From Pelagicoccus sp. SDUM812002 (GTDB lineage Bacteria > Verrucomicrobiota > Verrucomicrobiia > Opitutales > Opitutaceae), in assembly GCF_031127835.1 (NCBI RefSeq), contig NZ_JARXHX010000001.1, forward strand, positions 682,001-746,000: a stretch of DNA of 64,000 nt, read 5' to 3'. Positions 7,614 to 16,599 of this stretch are shown piece after piece (position 1 is the stretch's first letter; each line of letters opens with the position of its first letter). Under the pieces are notes generated by a model, which was not told the DNA's origin, ran no database searches, and saw nothing but the letters and a program-made list of their open reading frames with translations. Made by a program: the position numbers and the translations under genes.

Positions 7614-8435
7614 CTAACCGACGTAGAAGCAATTCATCTTCCGCTCCTCAGCCACAGTGGTTAGCGGGCCGTGTCCTGGGGCCAGCACCGTCTGTACGTC
7701 CAAGTCCAAAATGCGGCGCAACGAGACCAGACCGTCGTCGTAAGAAACGTTAGCCCCGCCCATCGATCCGGCGAACAGAGCATCGCCCACGATGGCAATT
7801 TCACGAGCGAGCCCCTTCACCAAGAAGCTCATGCCGCCCTCGGTGTGCCCCGGCGTATCGAAGCCGAGCACCTCTATATCGCCCAGCTCCAATCGAACTC
7901 CTTCATGCATCGGCTGCGTCGGGACCGAGACTTTTCCATCCTTTTCACCGAGCAAAACGCTGGCCTCGGGCCAACGCTTGACCAAGTCCGGAGCTCCGTC
8001 GAAATGGTCCCAATGAGCATGTGTTAAAATCAGCGTGTCAAGCTCGAGCCCTTTGCCCTCAAGGAGCTCGATCAAGGGCGACGCGGTCGTTCCCGTATCG
8101 AAAGCGATCGCTTTGCGGCTCTTTGCATCCCAAACCGCAAAAGCGTTCACCTGCCAGTCATAGAACGGGCTACAGGCCATGCCAAAGCCCTCAATCTCCG
8201 GGATATCGTTCGGACGCCATTCGCCTTTTCCGAGCTGGAGAAGAGCCGGCACGTTCAAGCCTAATTCCTTGCCAAGAGCTTCGGCCACGGCAGCGTCAAA
8301 TTCGCCTCTGCGAGCGGAGCGGACCTCGTTTTCGTCCACACCCGATCGAGCCGCCAGATCCTCAGTGCTGGCGCCTTGGCCCTTCTGGGCCTTGCTTAAA
8401 ACATCACTAAATTCGTCTTCTACGGGAAGAATCAT
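7614..8435 (-). CDS. Metallo-beta-lactamase-fold hydrolase with N-terminal helix-turn-helix-like domain
   Basis: Residues about 1-65 resemble an XRE-type helix-turn-helix (ASTEDLAARSGVDENEVRSA). Residues about 80-270 are a metallo-beta-lactamase-fold hydrolase with the zinc motif THAHWDH (138-144; His139, His141, Asp143, His144), a later TPGHTEGG, GDALFAG and APGHGP. This glyoxalase-II-like architecture usually hydrolyses thioesters, lactones or phosphodiesters; the substrate here is unknown. The helix-turn-helix on a hydrolase is uncommon and may be a protein-protein or DNA-binding adaptor. It lies upstream of gcvT on the same strand. Confidence 0.85.
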   Translation of the reverse strand: MILPVEDEFSDVLSKAQKGQGASTEDLAARSGVDENEVRSARRGEFDAAVAEALGKELGLNVPALLQLGKGEWRPNDIPEIEGFGMACSPFYDWQVNAFAVWDAKSRKAIAFDTGTTASPLIELLEGKGLELDTLILTHAHWDHFDGAPDLVKRWPEASVLLGEKDGKVSVPTQPMHEGVRLELGDIEVLGFDTPGHTEGGMSFLVKGLAREIAIVGDALFAGSMGGANVSYDDGLVSLRRILDLDVQTVLAPGHGPLTTVAEERKMNCFYVG

Positions 8436-8509
8436 AGGGCTGCGTTACCGTCAGGTTAATCTTCTTGCAAGCACTGTCCGAGCTGCATCTTGTGTGCCGG
8501 AATCCCGAT

Positions 8510-9037
8510 ATGTTCGAAATCGAAATCACGAAACTCTCGAGCAGCGACCTCGAACAGGTCTATCAAATCGACCGATCTGAAAGCGTCGACAAGATGTACC
8601 GCCCTTCCGGCGACGAACTCGAAGCTTACGACGATTCTGTGGAGGTTTCTTCCGATCCTGCCTTCTGGAAAAACCTTCTCAACTGGTGGAAGGACGAGCT
8701 GAAAGGCAACGCGGACGCCTTCGGAGCCTTCGACGGGGAGACCCTCACCGGCATCGCAATGATCAAGCACGGGATCCGCGATGGGGTCGACCAAATCATC
8801 GCCATGTACGTGAGCGCTGAGTACCGTCTCAGCGGTATAGCCCGCTCCCTTTATTTCGAACTCGAAGATTCCGCCAAGGCCGCCGGCGCCAAGCAACTCT
8901 TTGTTTCCACCGAGCCAACCGGTTCAGCAGTCGGCTTTTACCTCAGCCAAGGCTTCCAATTCGACGCCGGTTCAAGCTGCTCGATCGACGAAAACGAAGA
9001 GCACGAAATCCCCATGGTGAAGCGTCTCAAGAGCTAG
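8510..9037 (+). CDS. GNAT-family N-acetyltransferase
   Basis: The 175-residue protein has the acetyl-CoA-binding GNAT core. Beta4 and the pyrophosphate loop are IIAMYVSAEYRLSGIARSLY (the R/Q-x-x-G-x-A pattern as YRLSGIA). The beta5-alpha4 segment is QLFVSTEPTGSAVGFYLSQG. Translation probably starts at ATG 8510 (MFEIEITKLSS). An in-frame start 45 bases upstream adds an unrelated segment. The substrate is unknown. It is divergent from the metallo-hydrolase gene with a 74-base shared upstream region. Confidence 0.85.
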   Translation: MFEIEITKLSSSDLEQVYQIDRSESVDKMYRPSGDELEAYDDSVEVSSDPAFWKNLLNWWKDELKGNADAFGAFDGETLTGIAMIKHGIRDGVDQIIAMYVSAEYRLSGIARSLYFELEDSAKAAGAKQLFVSTEPTGSAVGFYLSQGFQFDAGSSCSIDENEEHEIPMVKRLKS

Positions 9038-9127
9038 GGAGCCACCTTGAGCCGCCACTTGGCTCTCCGTAAAAATCTCGGACTTCGCGCTTGAACTCAC
9101 CCTAGCCTCTCGTTCCTATCTGCCGCG

Positions 9128-10978
9128 ATGGCAGAATCGAACTACACCGAGTCGAGCATCAAGTCCCTTAGCCCCCGCGAACACATCCGCCTCCGTCCAG
9201 GCATGTATATCGGCAAGCTCGGCGACGGCTCTTCCCCAGACGACGGCATTTACGTCTTGATCAAAGAGATCATCGACAACTCGATCGACGAGCACACTTC
9301 CGGACACGGCAAGCGTATCGACATCACCATACAGGGCGACACCGTTACAGTGCGGGACTTCGGTCGCGGCATCCCCCTCGGCAAGGTCGTAGCCTGTGTT
9401 TCCGAGATCAACACCGGAGCCAAGTACGACAGCGAGACCTTCCAAAAGTCGGTCGGACTCAACGGCGTCGGCACCAAAGCCGTCAACTTCCTCTCCGAAT
9501 CCTTCATCGCATCTGCCTACCGCGAAGGCAAAACCAAGAAGGCCACCTTCGAAACCGGCGAGCTCACCAACGAAAGCCGCCAGCTCAAGACCGAAGAAAA
9601 GAACGGCACCTTCGTCGAATTCATCCCGGACCGTACCATTTTCAAGAACTACAAGTACCGTCTCGAGTTCGTCGAGGTCATGCTCTGGAACTACGCCTAC
9701 CTGAACACGGGCCTCGTCCTCAGCCTCAATGGTGAAACCTTCAAGTCGGAAAACGGTCTCAAGGACCTCCTGCAGGACAACCTTTCCGGCGACATCCTCT
9801 ACCCGATTATCCACCTCAAAGGCGACGACATCGAAGTCGCCATCACCCACGGCACGCACTATGGGGAGGATTACTTCTCTTTCGTTAACGGCCAGCACAC
9901 CACCATGGGCGGCACCCACCTAGCCGCCTTCCGTGAGGCAATCGTCAAAACCATCCGCGAATTTTTCAATAAGAACTACGATCCCGCCGACATACGCACT
10001 TCCATCGTATCCGCGATTTCGGTACGCATCCAGGAACCCGTCTTCGAGTCTCAGACCAAAACCAAACTCGGCTCCCAAAACGTCGCCCCCAAGGGCCAGT
10101 CCATCCGCAATTTCGTCAACACCTTCATCAAGAAAGAGCTCGACGACCACCTGCACCGTTACCCAGAAACTGCCAAGGCGATCCAGCAAAAGATCGTGGC
10201 TTCCGAAAAGGAGCGCAAGGAACTCTCCGGCATCCGCAAGCTCGCACGGGAAAAGGCCAAGAAGGTCAATCTGCACAACAAGAAGCTGCGCGACTGCCGC
10301 GTCCACCTAGGCACAAAGCACAAGCAAGCCGACGAATCCACCCTCTTCATCGTTGAGGGTGATTCCGCAGGCGGATCCATCACCAAGACCCGCGATGTCA
10401 ATACCCAAGCCGTTTTCTCCCTGAAGGGAAAGCCGCTCAACGCCTTCGGACTCAGCAAGAAAATCGTCTATCAAAACGACGAGTTCAACTGCCTTCAATC
10501 CGCGCTCGATATCGAAGACGGGCTCGATACGCTCCGCTACAACAAGGTCGTAATCGCCACCGACGCCGACGTCGACGGCATGCATATCCGCATGCTGCTG
10601 CTCACCTTCTTCCTGCAGTTTTTCCCCGACCTCGTCCGCCTCGGCCACCTCTATATATTGCAGACTCCCCTCTTCCGCGTCCGCAATAAGAAGAAGACTC
10701 TCTACTGCTACAACGAAAGAGAGAAGGAGCAGGCCCTCAAGAACCTCGGCAAAGCCGCAGAAATCACTCGATTCAAGGGACTCGGCGAAGCCTCGCCAGA
10801 CGAGTTCGCCACCTTTATCGGCCCCGACATTAAACTCGAGCCGGTCACCATGGCCCACCTCCACAACATCGACGAGCTGCTCTCCTTCTACATGGGCAAG
10901 AACACTCCCGACCGCCAAGAGTTCATCATCGGCAACCTTCACATCGAGAAGGACGTCATCGACGAAGAAGCCAGCTAA
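9128..10978 (+). CDS. parE: DNA topoisomerase IV subunit B (gyrase-B family)
   Basis: This is the ATPase subunit of a type IIA topoisomerase that decatenates or relaxes DNA. It has a GHKL ATPase domain (IIDNSIDE at 48-55, DFGRGIP at 77-83, [10 protein letters not shown] at 109-118), a transducer domain to about 390, and a TOPRIM domain with Glu410 in IVEGDSAGG and Asp479/Asp481 in ATDADVDG. The C-terminus carries the conserved [13 protein letters not shown]. At 616 residues it is shorter than gyrase B and resembles Bacteroidota-type ParE. The next gene is parC, 57 bases away, with a REP-like palindrome between. Confidence 0.93.
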   Translation: MAESNYTESSIKSLSPREHIRLRPGMYIGKLGDGSSPDDGIYVLIKEIIDNSIDEHTSGHGKRIDITIQGDTVTVRDFGRGIPLGKVVACVSEINTGAKYDSETFQKSVGLNGVGTKAVNFLSESFIASAYREGKTKKATFETGELTNESRQLKTEEKNGTFVEFIPDRTIFKNYKYRLEFVEVMLWNYAYLNTGLVLSLNGETFKSENGLKDLLQDNLSGDILYPIIHLKGDDIEVAITHGTHYGEDYFSFVNGQHTTMGGTHLAAFREAIVKTIREFFNKNYDPADIRTSIVSAISVRIQEPVFESQTKTKLGSQNVAPKGQSIRNFVNTFIKKELDDHLHRYPETAKAIQQKIVASEKERKELSGIRKLAREKAKKVNLHNKKLRDCRVHLGTKHKQADESTLFIVEGDSAGGSITKTRDVNTQAVFSLKGKPLNAFGLSKKIVYQNDEFNCLQSALDIEDGLDTLRYNKVVIATDADVDGMHIRMLLLTFFLQFFPDLVRLGHLYILQTPLFRVRNKKKTLYCYNEREKEQALKNLGKAAEITRFKGLGEASPDEFATFIGPDIKLEPVTMAHLHNIDELLSFYMGKNTPDRQEFIIGNLHIEKDVIDEEAS

Positions 10979-10983
10979 TTTCC

Positions 10984-11010
10984 GTGGGAGCGTGCTTGGC
11001 ACGCGATACG
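10984..11010 (+). repeat. REP-like palindrome between parE and parC
   Basis: GTGGGAGC leads into a stem GCGTGC-TTG-GCACGC and then GATACG. It matches the repeats at 26506 and 52520 in length and flanks, but both stem arms are changed in a compensating way (GCGAGC/GCTCGC there). Confidence 0.55.
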
Positions 11011-11035
11011 AACCACCAGCCATTTTCCCTCCCAA

Positions 11036-13081
11036 ATGTCCGACGACACCCAAGACCAACTAGATTTCGACAACGAGCCAGAAGACGAGCCCTCCTCCAC
11101 CGAGCTCGTCCCCGCAGAAGCCGAAGAAAAATCCGGCAACGCTAAAGCCCCGCTGGCCACTTCCTACCAGAACTGGTTCCTCGAATACGCCTCCTACGTT
11201 ATCCTCGACCGCGCCGTACCCGCCTTGCTCGACGGACTCAAACCCGTGCAGCGACGTATCATGCACTCGCTTCGGGAGCTCGATGACGGACGCTATAACA
11301 AGGTCGCCAACGTGGTAGGCCACTCCATGCGCTACCACCCGCACGGCGACGCCTCCATCTATTCGGCCATGGTAGGCATGGGCCAGCGCAACCTGCTCAT
11401 CGACACCCAAGGAAACTGGGGAAATACGCTCACCGGCGACGGCGCTGCCGCGGCTCGTTACATCGAAGCCCGCCTTTCACCTTTCGCTCGGGACGTCGTC
11501 TTCAATCCCAAGACAACCAAATGGCAGCAGTCTTACGACGGCCGCAACAAAGAGCCCATCAACCTTCCCGTTAAGTTCCCTCTCCTTCTCTCCGAAGGAG
11601 CCGAAGGCATCGCTGTCGGCCTCGCTTGCAAGATCCTTCCCCACAACTTCAACGAGATCATCGACGCCGCCATCTACCACCTAAACGGCGATGAATTCGA
11701 ATTGTATCCAGATTTCGAAACCGGCGGAATAGCAGATTTCTCCAATTACAACGACGGCCTTCGCGGCGGAAGAGTCCTCGTCCGCGCTGTCTTCGAAAAG
11801 CAATCTAAGTACCAACTCGCGATTCGCGAGGTTCCCTTCGGCTGCACGACCGGCTCTCTGATCGACTCGATCCTCTCCGCCAACTCCAAGGGCAAGATCA
11901 AGATCAAGAAGATCGAGGACAACACCTCCGACAAGGCCGAGATCATCATCACTCTGCCGCCCGGTACCGAAGCGGACGACGCTATCGACGCTCTCTATCT
12001 CTTCACCGACTGCCAAGTATCGATCGCCCCAAATGCCTGTATCATTCAAGATGATACGCCGCAATTCATCGGCGTCAGCGAAATTCTTCGTCGCAGCGCC
12101 GATAACGTAAAGGCCCTACTCAAGCGCGAGCTCGAGATCAGGCTCGCCGAACTCGAAGAGAAATGGCACTTCGACTCCCTCGAGCGTATCTTCATCGAGG
12201 AACGCATCTATCGCCGGATCGAAGAATGCGAGACTTGGGACGCCGTCATTTCCGAGATCCATCTCGGACTCGACCCCTTCAAGCCTCAGCTCAAACGCGA
12301 AGTCACCGACGACGACGTCACCCGCCTTACGGAAATCCGCATCAAGCGCATTTCCAAGTTCAACTCCTTCAAGGCCGACGCCGAAATCAAGAAGACCGAG
12401 AAGGAGATGCGCGCGACCAAACGCAACCTCAAGTCGCTTACCAAATACGCCACGGCCTACTTCGAAGAGCTCAAGGAAAAGTACGGCAAAGGCCGCGAAC
12501 GCCGCACCCGTATTGAAAGTTTCGAGACAATCAAAGCCGCAGAAGTTTCCCTGCCCACGCAAAAGCTCTACGTCAACCGCGAGGACGGCTTCATCGGCTT
12601 CTCCCTCAAGAAAGACGAATTCCTCTGCGAAGCATCCCAGTTCGACGAGCTCATCGCCTTCTGTTCCGACGGAACCTTTCGCGTCTCCCGTGCCGCCGAC
12701 AAGGTTTTCATGGGCAAGGACATCGTACACGTCGACCTCTGGAAGAAGGGCGACGAAGAAACGATCTACGACATGGTCTATCGCGACGGCCCTCGCGGGG
12801 CTTCGTACGTGAAGCGCTTCATGGTCAACGCCGTCACCCGCGACAAGGAGTACGATCTCACCAAGGGAACAAAAGGCTCCAAGGTCCACTACTTCAAAGC
12901 CAACCCCGACGGTAAGACGAAGCCCATAAAGGTTCGCCTCACGCCAAGCTGCAGCGCCCGCGTGAAAGAATTCGATTTCGATCTCGGCGAATTAACGGTC
13001 AAAGGTCGCGCGAGCAAAGGAAACATGCTCACCAAATACGCAGTCAAAACCGTCCGCACCTTCTTTAGCACAGAACTTTAG
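11036..13081 (+). CDS. parC: DNA topoisomerase IV subunit A (gyrase-A family)
   Basis: This is the DNA-breaking subunit, partner of the upstream ParE. The core begins after an acidic 40-residue N-terminal extension (residues 1-40, rich in Asp/Glu), at SYQNWFLEYASYVILDRAVP. It continues with GLKPVQRRIMHSL, the VVGHSMRYHPHGD quinolone-region helix, and the catalytic Tyr142 in AAARYIEARLSPF. A coiled coil (about 430-490) and a short beta-rich C-terminal domain follow. At 681 residues it lacks the full six-bladed C-terminal pinwheel of GyrA. The acidic extension is unusual. It is co-directional with parE and certainly functionally coupled to it. Confidence 0.93.
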   Translation: MSDDTQDQLDFDNEPEDEPSSTELVPAEAEEKSGNAKAPLATSYQNWFLEYASYVILDRAVPALLDGLKPVQRRIMHSLRELDDGRYNKVANVVGHSMRYHPHGDASIYSAMVGMGQRNLLIDTQGNWGNTLTGDGAAAARYIEARLSPFARDVVFNPKTTKWQQSYDGRNKEPINLPVKFPLLLSEGAEGIAVGLACKILPHNFNEIIDAAIYHLNGDEFELYPDFETGGIADFSNYNDGLRGGRVLVRAVFEKQSKYQLAIREVPFGCTTGSLIDSILSANSKGKIKIKKIEDNTSDKAEIIITLPPGTEADDAIDALYLFTDCQVSIAPNACIIQDDTPQFIGVSEILRRSADNVKALLKRELEIRLAELEEKWHFDSLERIFIEERIYRRIEECETWDAVISEIHLGLDPFKPQLKREVTDDDVTRLTEIRIKRISKFNSFKADAEIKKTEKEMRATKRNLKSLTKYATAYFEELKEKYGKGRERRTRIESFETIKAAEVSLPTQKLYVNREDGFIGFSLKKDEFLCEASQFDELIAFCSDGTFRVSRAADKVFMGKDIVHVDLWKKGDEETIYDMVYRDGPRGASYVKRFMVNAVTRDKEYDLTKGTKGSKVHYFKANPDGKTKPIKVRLTPSCSARVKEFDFDLGELTVKGRASKGNMLTKYAVKTVRTFFSTEL

Positions 13082-13085
13082 TCCG

Positions 13086-13163
13086 GTAGCGCGGAGCCTT
13101 AGATCGCGGCCACATTTTAAGATCCAGCCTTCGTGGTCGCGGGCTGTAGCACCGCGGCTACGG
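13086..13163. repeat. Inverted pair of REP-like palindromes between convergent genes
   Basis: GTAGCGCGGAGC...TCGCGGCCAC (13086-13113) faces a related inverted copy (13133-13163, containing GTAGC-ACCGCG-GCTAC) across about 20 bases. The pair fills the gap between parC and the convergent HDOD gene and may act as a bidirectional transcription end. It differs in sequence from the other REP-like elements in the window. Confidence 0.45.
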
Positions 13164-13169
13164 TCCAAG

Positions 13170-14033
13170 CTACTCGCCCATAGCCTTGAGTAAATGTTTG
13201 AGCTTCTCGGACGAAGCGCCGGTGGCGGTCTTCAATTGGCCACGACTCACACCAGCAGCGTCCAAACTTTCCTCTTCGTCGTTCCAATAGCTGCTTTCGC
13301 CTGGCAGTGGCTTGCCTATCTTCTCTGCCATACCTCCGGCCAAGTTCAGCATGTACGCATAGCGATTCACATCTGGCGCCAGATCCGGTTGGTAGTGGTA
13401 GCGGATCCCGACGAGCAAACGCTCCGAAAATCCCCAGGACTCCATTACATGCTCAACCATTTGAGAATTCGTCGCCCCAAAAATATCCTGCTCCCACATC
13501 AATAGCGGCAGGTCCGCTTCGTGGTCGTAGATCGGAGGCTTGGAGTGGCTCTTCGCACAATTGTCGATAACGAGTTTACCGAGTGACTTGAGCAAGCCCG
13601 CCGTGTAAGCGTCGGCTCGGTCTTCGCCATTCGCTGCAGCCAATTGCTCCATGGCAATACCGACAGCCAAGGCATTATGCCAAATCGCGTCGCCGGAAAT
13701 CTTATATGCGAGATTCCAGAACTTGAAAACGCCCGCGATCGAAGCAACCCCCACAATACGATGGAGTTCCTGAAAACCGATTCGATTGATCCCGACTTCG
13801 AGAGTACCAATCGGTTCACCCGTGTTGAAATAGGGGGTGTTGCAAAGCCTAAAAACACGGGCTACTAAGGACGGATCCATTTCAACCAGACGTATAACAT
13901 CTGCCATCTCCGAATCCTTATCTTTTAGCATGCGCCCCAACTTCATAAAAATTTCGGGGGAAGCAGGGATTTTCAGGATCGCCGCCTTCATTTCCAGCGG
14001 TGTGATGTGGTAGGACTTGTCAATCATGCGCAT
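13170..14033 (-). CDS. HDOD-domain protein
   Basis: The 287-residue protein is essentially one HDOD domain, a non-catalytic relative of HD phosphohydrolases found in signalling proteins. Visible hallmarks are IPASPEIFMKLGRML, a DPSLVARVFRLCNTPYF helix pair, IGTLEVGINRIGFQELHRIV, then AVGIAMEQLAA and TAGLLKSLGKLVID. The catalytic HD dyad is absent. HDOD proteins act in chemotaxis-like, pilus, cell-cycle or second-messenger control. No sensor or effector domain is attached, so the role here is unknown. A second HDOD gene lies at 55.6 kb. Confidence 0.88.
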   Translation of the reverse strand: MRMIDKSYHITPLEMKAAILKIPASPEIFMKLGRMLKDKDSEMADVIRLVEMDPSLVARVFRLCNTPYFNTGEPIGTLEVGINRIGFQELHRIVGVASIAGVFKFWNLAYKISGDAIWHNALAVGIAMEQLAAANGEDRADAYTAGLLKSLGKLVIDNCAKSHSKPPIYDHEADLPLLMWEQDIFGATNSQMVEHVMESWGFSERLLVGIRYHYQPDLAPDVNRYAYMLNLAGGMAEKIGKPLPGESSYWNDEEESLDAAGVSRGQLKTATGASSEKLKHLLKAMGE

Positions 14034-14357
14034 TCGTGAGGATATCTAGCGATCAGTATCGGCTAGGATCAGGAATTCGTGAACGAAACGCTCGAGAAAG
14101 CAGCCACACGGTTCAAGAATACCTAGATCGGCAAATACATACTTTCCTTCACATTCGTTTAACAAGTGGAACTAGATGAATCCTCCACTGGCGCTTCGTT
14201 CGTAAAAGCCTTGTAAGGAAAGATCAAAAAATTGGATACAAATCGAACTTCGCTCTTATTTCGTTGTCCTCGCACTTAACAAATTGGCCAACTTGGACGA
14301 TACTCTTCGTAACGAAACCGACAGAGTTTCCCACACAACAAACGACAAGGAGATATC
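14034..14357. other. Non-coding gap, divergent upstream regions
   Basis: This AT-richer stretch separates the leftward HDOD gene from the small rightward gene. I see no gene, repeat or structured RNA. Promoters for both neighbours must lie here, but no box is clear enough to call. The only strong signal is the ribosome site AAGGAG at 14347-14352. Confidence 0.5.
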
Positions 14358-14597
14358 ATGACACTGTGCATCGACACGCAACTTACGCTGAGAGATCTAG
14401 AAACCTATATTAAGGTTCAGTTGGATGATCCTCGCTACGCGCACATCGGTATGGACCCTGTCCTAGATATCATTTTGCACGCGAAGAAGCGGCTCATCCG
14501 CGGCGACTACATGCCTCGCGTCGTATCGGAATCAATGGTCAGCTTAGACGAGTACCTGATGCTCGCAACCGACTGCGAAACGACCTGCATGATTTAA
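14358..14597 (+). CDS. Small hypothetical protein, 79 aa
   Basis: I recognise no family. The protein is mildly acidic and probably helical. It contains LRDLETYIKVQLDDPRY, a DPVLDIILHAKKRLIRGDY stretch and a Cys-bearing C-terminus (ATDCETTCMI). A real gene is supported by the best Shine-Dalgarno site in the window (AAGGAG at 14347-14352, five bases before ATG) and by its own transcription end 50-100 bases after the stop. The gene would be expressed as a short monocistronic RNA of roughly 0.4 kb. Such a strong ribosome site among leaderless-looking neighbours suggests high expression or a different mode of control. Confidence 0.75.
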   Translation: MTLCIDTQLTLRDLETYIKVQLDDPRYAHIGMDPVLDIILHAKKRLIRGDYMPRVVSESMVSLDEYLMLATDCETTCMI

Positions 14598-14606
14598 GAC
14601 CTTTCT

Positions 14607-14625
14607 GTATCGACCCTGTCGATAC
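14607..14625 (+). other. Perfect 8-bp hairpin after the small gene
   Basis: GTATCGAC-CCT-GTCGATAC, starting ten bases after the stop codon. It is not followed by a T tract, so it is more likely a 3'-end-protecting hairpin or an operator than a terminator by itself. Confidence 0.5.
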
Positions 14626-14649
14626 GTCATACCTGTATTACAAACGGAC

Positions 14650-14695
14650 AGCTCCGTTCTTCGGCTCCAAACAACTCGCCGACAACGGAGCTTTT
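14650..14695 (+). terminator. Intrinsic terminator of the small gene
   Basis: The outer stem AGCTCCGTT/AACGGAGCT (9 bp) with inner TCGGC/GCCGA and a 12-base loop is followed by TTTT. It lies 53 bases after the stop of the 79-residue gene. Confidence 0.65.
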
Positions 14696-14834
14696 CTGTG
14701 TCCAAACAGTTCGGAAGTAAGCAGCGTTTCTTGGTTCGATAGTTCCTGCTTTTCGCAGTTGGATCGATTCACACGCTTTCTGAAGCGTATCAGCCCGGGA
14801 ATCACCCTTCCTACACCCCAATTGTAACGCCACC

Positions 14835-15746
14835 ATGATCTTACCTTCCACGCCTTCCCTCATAATTACGATCTCCTTGGTCTTCTTGTGCGCTTGCAGC
14901 CCCAACAGCAAATCCACTCAATTTCCTGGAACCTTAGCAATAGGCACTCGTCCGGAAAGTATCACCAAAGGCTTCGATGGAGATTACTTCGTAACGGTCA
15001 TGGGTGAAAAAGAGCCAGGCGACGCATACATTGCTCGCATTCAAAACGGAGAAATATCGAAGTTCGCCGAGGGAATGGACGAACCAAAGGGGATCGCATT
15101 TGACGGTACTCACTTATATGCGACGGATTTGCGAAGGGTCTGGAAGATAGACGCTAGCGGAGAAAAGAGCGAACTCGTCGGCGAAGCAGACTTCCCAGTG
15201 GCTATCAGCTATCTCAACGATGCCGCGATTTCGCCTGACGGAAGTTCTCTTTACATCACGGACATGGGGGCCAACGACAAGATGTTCGGCCCTGACGGCT
15301 TCTGGCCCTTCGATAGCGAGCAAGCGAAGAATATTCCCGTCATCGGCCGCGTATTCAAAATAGACCTGTCGAGCTCGGGGATAGAAATCGCCGTCGATGC
15401 AAATGACCTTATGCCCTGCCCTAACGGCGTGGGCTTCGGCAAGGACGGGCAACTATTGATCGGCGCTTTTTTCCGGGGCAATTTCTTGGAAGCCCACGGT
15501 GACCACTTGCATGTCATAGCTGATGGATTCCGCGGTGCCGACGCCGTCGAACAAGACTCCAAAGGCAACTACTACGTTTCTAGCTGGAAGTTCGCAAAAG
15601 TCTGGAAGATCGACGGATCAACCAAGGATGTCACCGTCCTCATCGAAGGACTCCAATCCGCGGCCGACTTTTATCTAAACGAAGAAGAGAGCATGATTCT
15701 GCTTCCCGACATGCTGGCCGGAACGATCACCCGCATCGACCTCTAG
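14835..15746 (+). CDS. Lipoprotein with SMP-30/NHL-like beta-propeller
   Basis: The 303-residue protein begins with a lipoprotein signal (LVFLCAC, lipidated Cys near residue 21). Repeated propeller strands follow: GDYFVTVMGEKEPGDAYIAR, PKGIAFDGTHLYATDLRRVW, AAISPDGSSLYITDMG, CPNGVGFGKDGQLLIGAFF and DSKGNYYVSSWKFAKVWKID. This is the pattern of SMP-30/gluconolactonase or NHL propellers, which bind sugars or lactones or act as scaffolds. It would be anchored in the envelope facing the periplasm or outside. The substrate is unknown. The gene stands alone between the small orphan and the convergent YgjP-like gene. Confidence 0.8.
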   Translation: MILPSTPSLIITISLVFLCACSPNSKSTQFPGTLAIGTRPESITKGFDGDYFVTVMGEKEPGDAYIARIQNGEISKFAEGMDEPKGIAFDGTHLYATDLRRVWKIDASGEKSELVGEADFPVAISYLNDAAISPDGSSLYITDMGANDKMFGPDGFWPFDSEQAKNIPVIGRVFKIDLSSSGIEIAVDANDLMPCPNGVGFGKDGQLLIGAFFRGNFLEAHGDHLHVIADGFRGADAVEQDSKGNYYVSSWKFAKVWKIDGSTKDVTVLIEGLQSAADFYLNEEESMILLPDMLAGTITRIDL

Positions 15747-15805
15747 AAAACCGAACGAGGGGATACGAGCGAAGACCTGCGAGCCACCTATCATCGCAGG
15801 AAGCC

Positions 15806-16531
15806 TCACCAATTGAGCTCATCTTGGTGCGCTTTTAGCCAAGCCTCATGCTCTTGGTAAGCAGGGCAGGCTTTCGCGACCAATGCCCAGAACTTCGCTG
15901 AATGGTCGAAGCGCTTCATGTGCATCAGTTCGTGGATGATCACATAGTCTCGCGTCGACTCAGAGGCTAAGAGCAGGCGCCAGTTCAAGGAAATGGTTCC
16001 GCTCGTTGAACAAGATCCCCAGCGCGTTTTTTGGTCCCGTACGACGACCTTCGTGACCGTCTCACCAACCCTTTCGGCGAGACGGTAGGCTCGCTTCGGA
16101 AACTCGACTTTCGCCATTTCGCTTAGGTGAGCCTTCAGCGGCCGCGAAAGGTCCATGTCTTCATCCGCGATGAATACGCGTTCGTCCGCGAAACGAAGTA
16201 CCGGTCGGCCAATATCTTTCTCGACAGTTAACGGAACCCGCTTGCCACGGAACCAAATCAACTCTCCCGGTCTTAGGCCCTGATTTCGCTTGGCTTCCTC
16301 CAGTTGCTCCAGTGCCAGCGTCCTCTGTCCCTCAAGCCATTCTCGATTCTCGTTGGCGAAAGCCAATGCATCTCTTTGCGTCCCTGTACGTGGAACTGTC
16401 AGCACGATATTCCCCTCCTTGTCGACCCTCGCGAGGTAGCGCTTCGCATTCGGATGGTTTCTGAATACGACGTCCTTCCGCTTGAGCGGAATGGAATCTC
16501 GATGGAACTTGGCGAATGGGAAAAGAGACAT
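15806..16531 (-). CDS. YgjP-like zinc metallopeptidase (DUF45/SprT-related)
   Basis: This 241-residue cytoplasmic protein has the family pattern: an N-terminal beta region (RYLARVDKEGNIVLTVPRTG), KTRWGSCSTSGTISLNWRLL, and the zinc site VIIHELMHMKRFDHSAKFW (HELMH with a third His five residues on). The family is that of E. coli YgjP, which is predicted to be a metal-dependent hydrolase and is often found next to restriction or repair genes. No such neighbour is here. It is divergent from the FKBP lipoprotein gene over a 68-base shared upstream region. Confidence 0.9.
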   Translation of the reverse strand: MSLFPFAKFHRDSIPLKRKDVVFRNHPNAKRYLARVDKEGNIVLTVPRTGTQRDALAFANENREWLEGQRTLALEQLEEAKRNQGLRPGELIWFRGKRVPLTVEKDIGRPVLRFADERVFIADEDMDLSRPLKAHLSEMAKVEFPKRAYRLAERVGETVTKVVVRDQKTRWGSCSTSGTISLNWRLLLASESTRDYVIIHELMHMKRFDHSAKFWALVAKACPAYQEHEAWLKAHQDELNW

Positions 16532-16599
16532 AGGACTTGAGCGTGTCCGAGGACTTCGGATACGTTTTCATTTCAAAGTCCCAGAACCCTGAAAATCAA

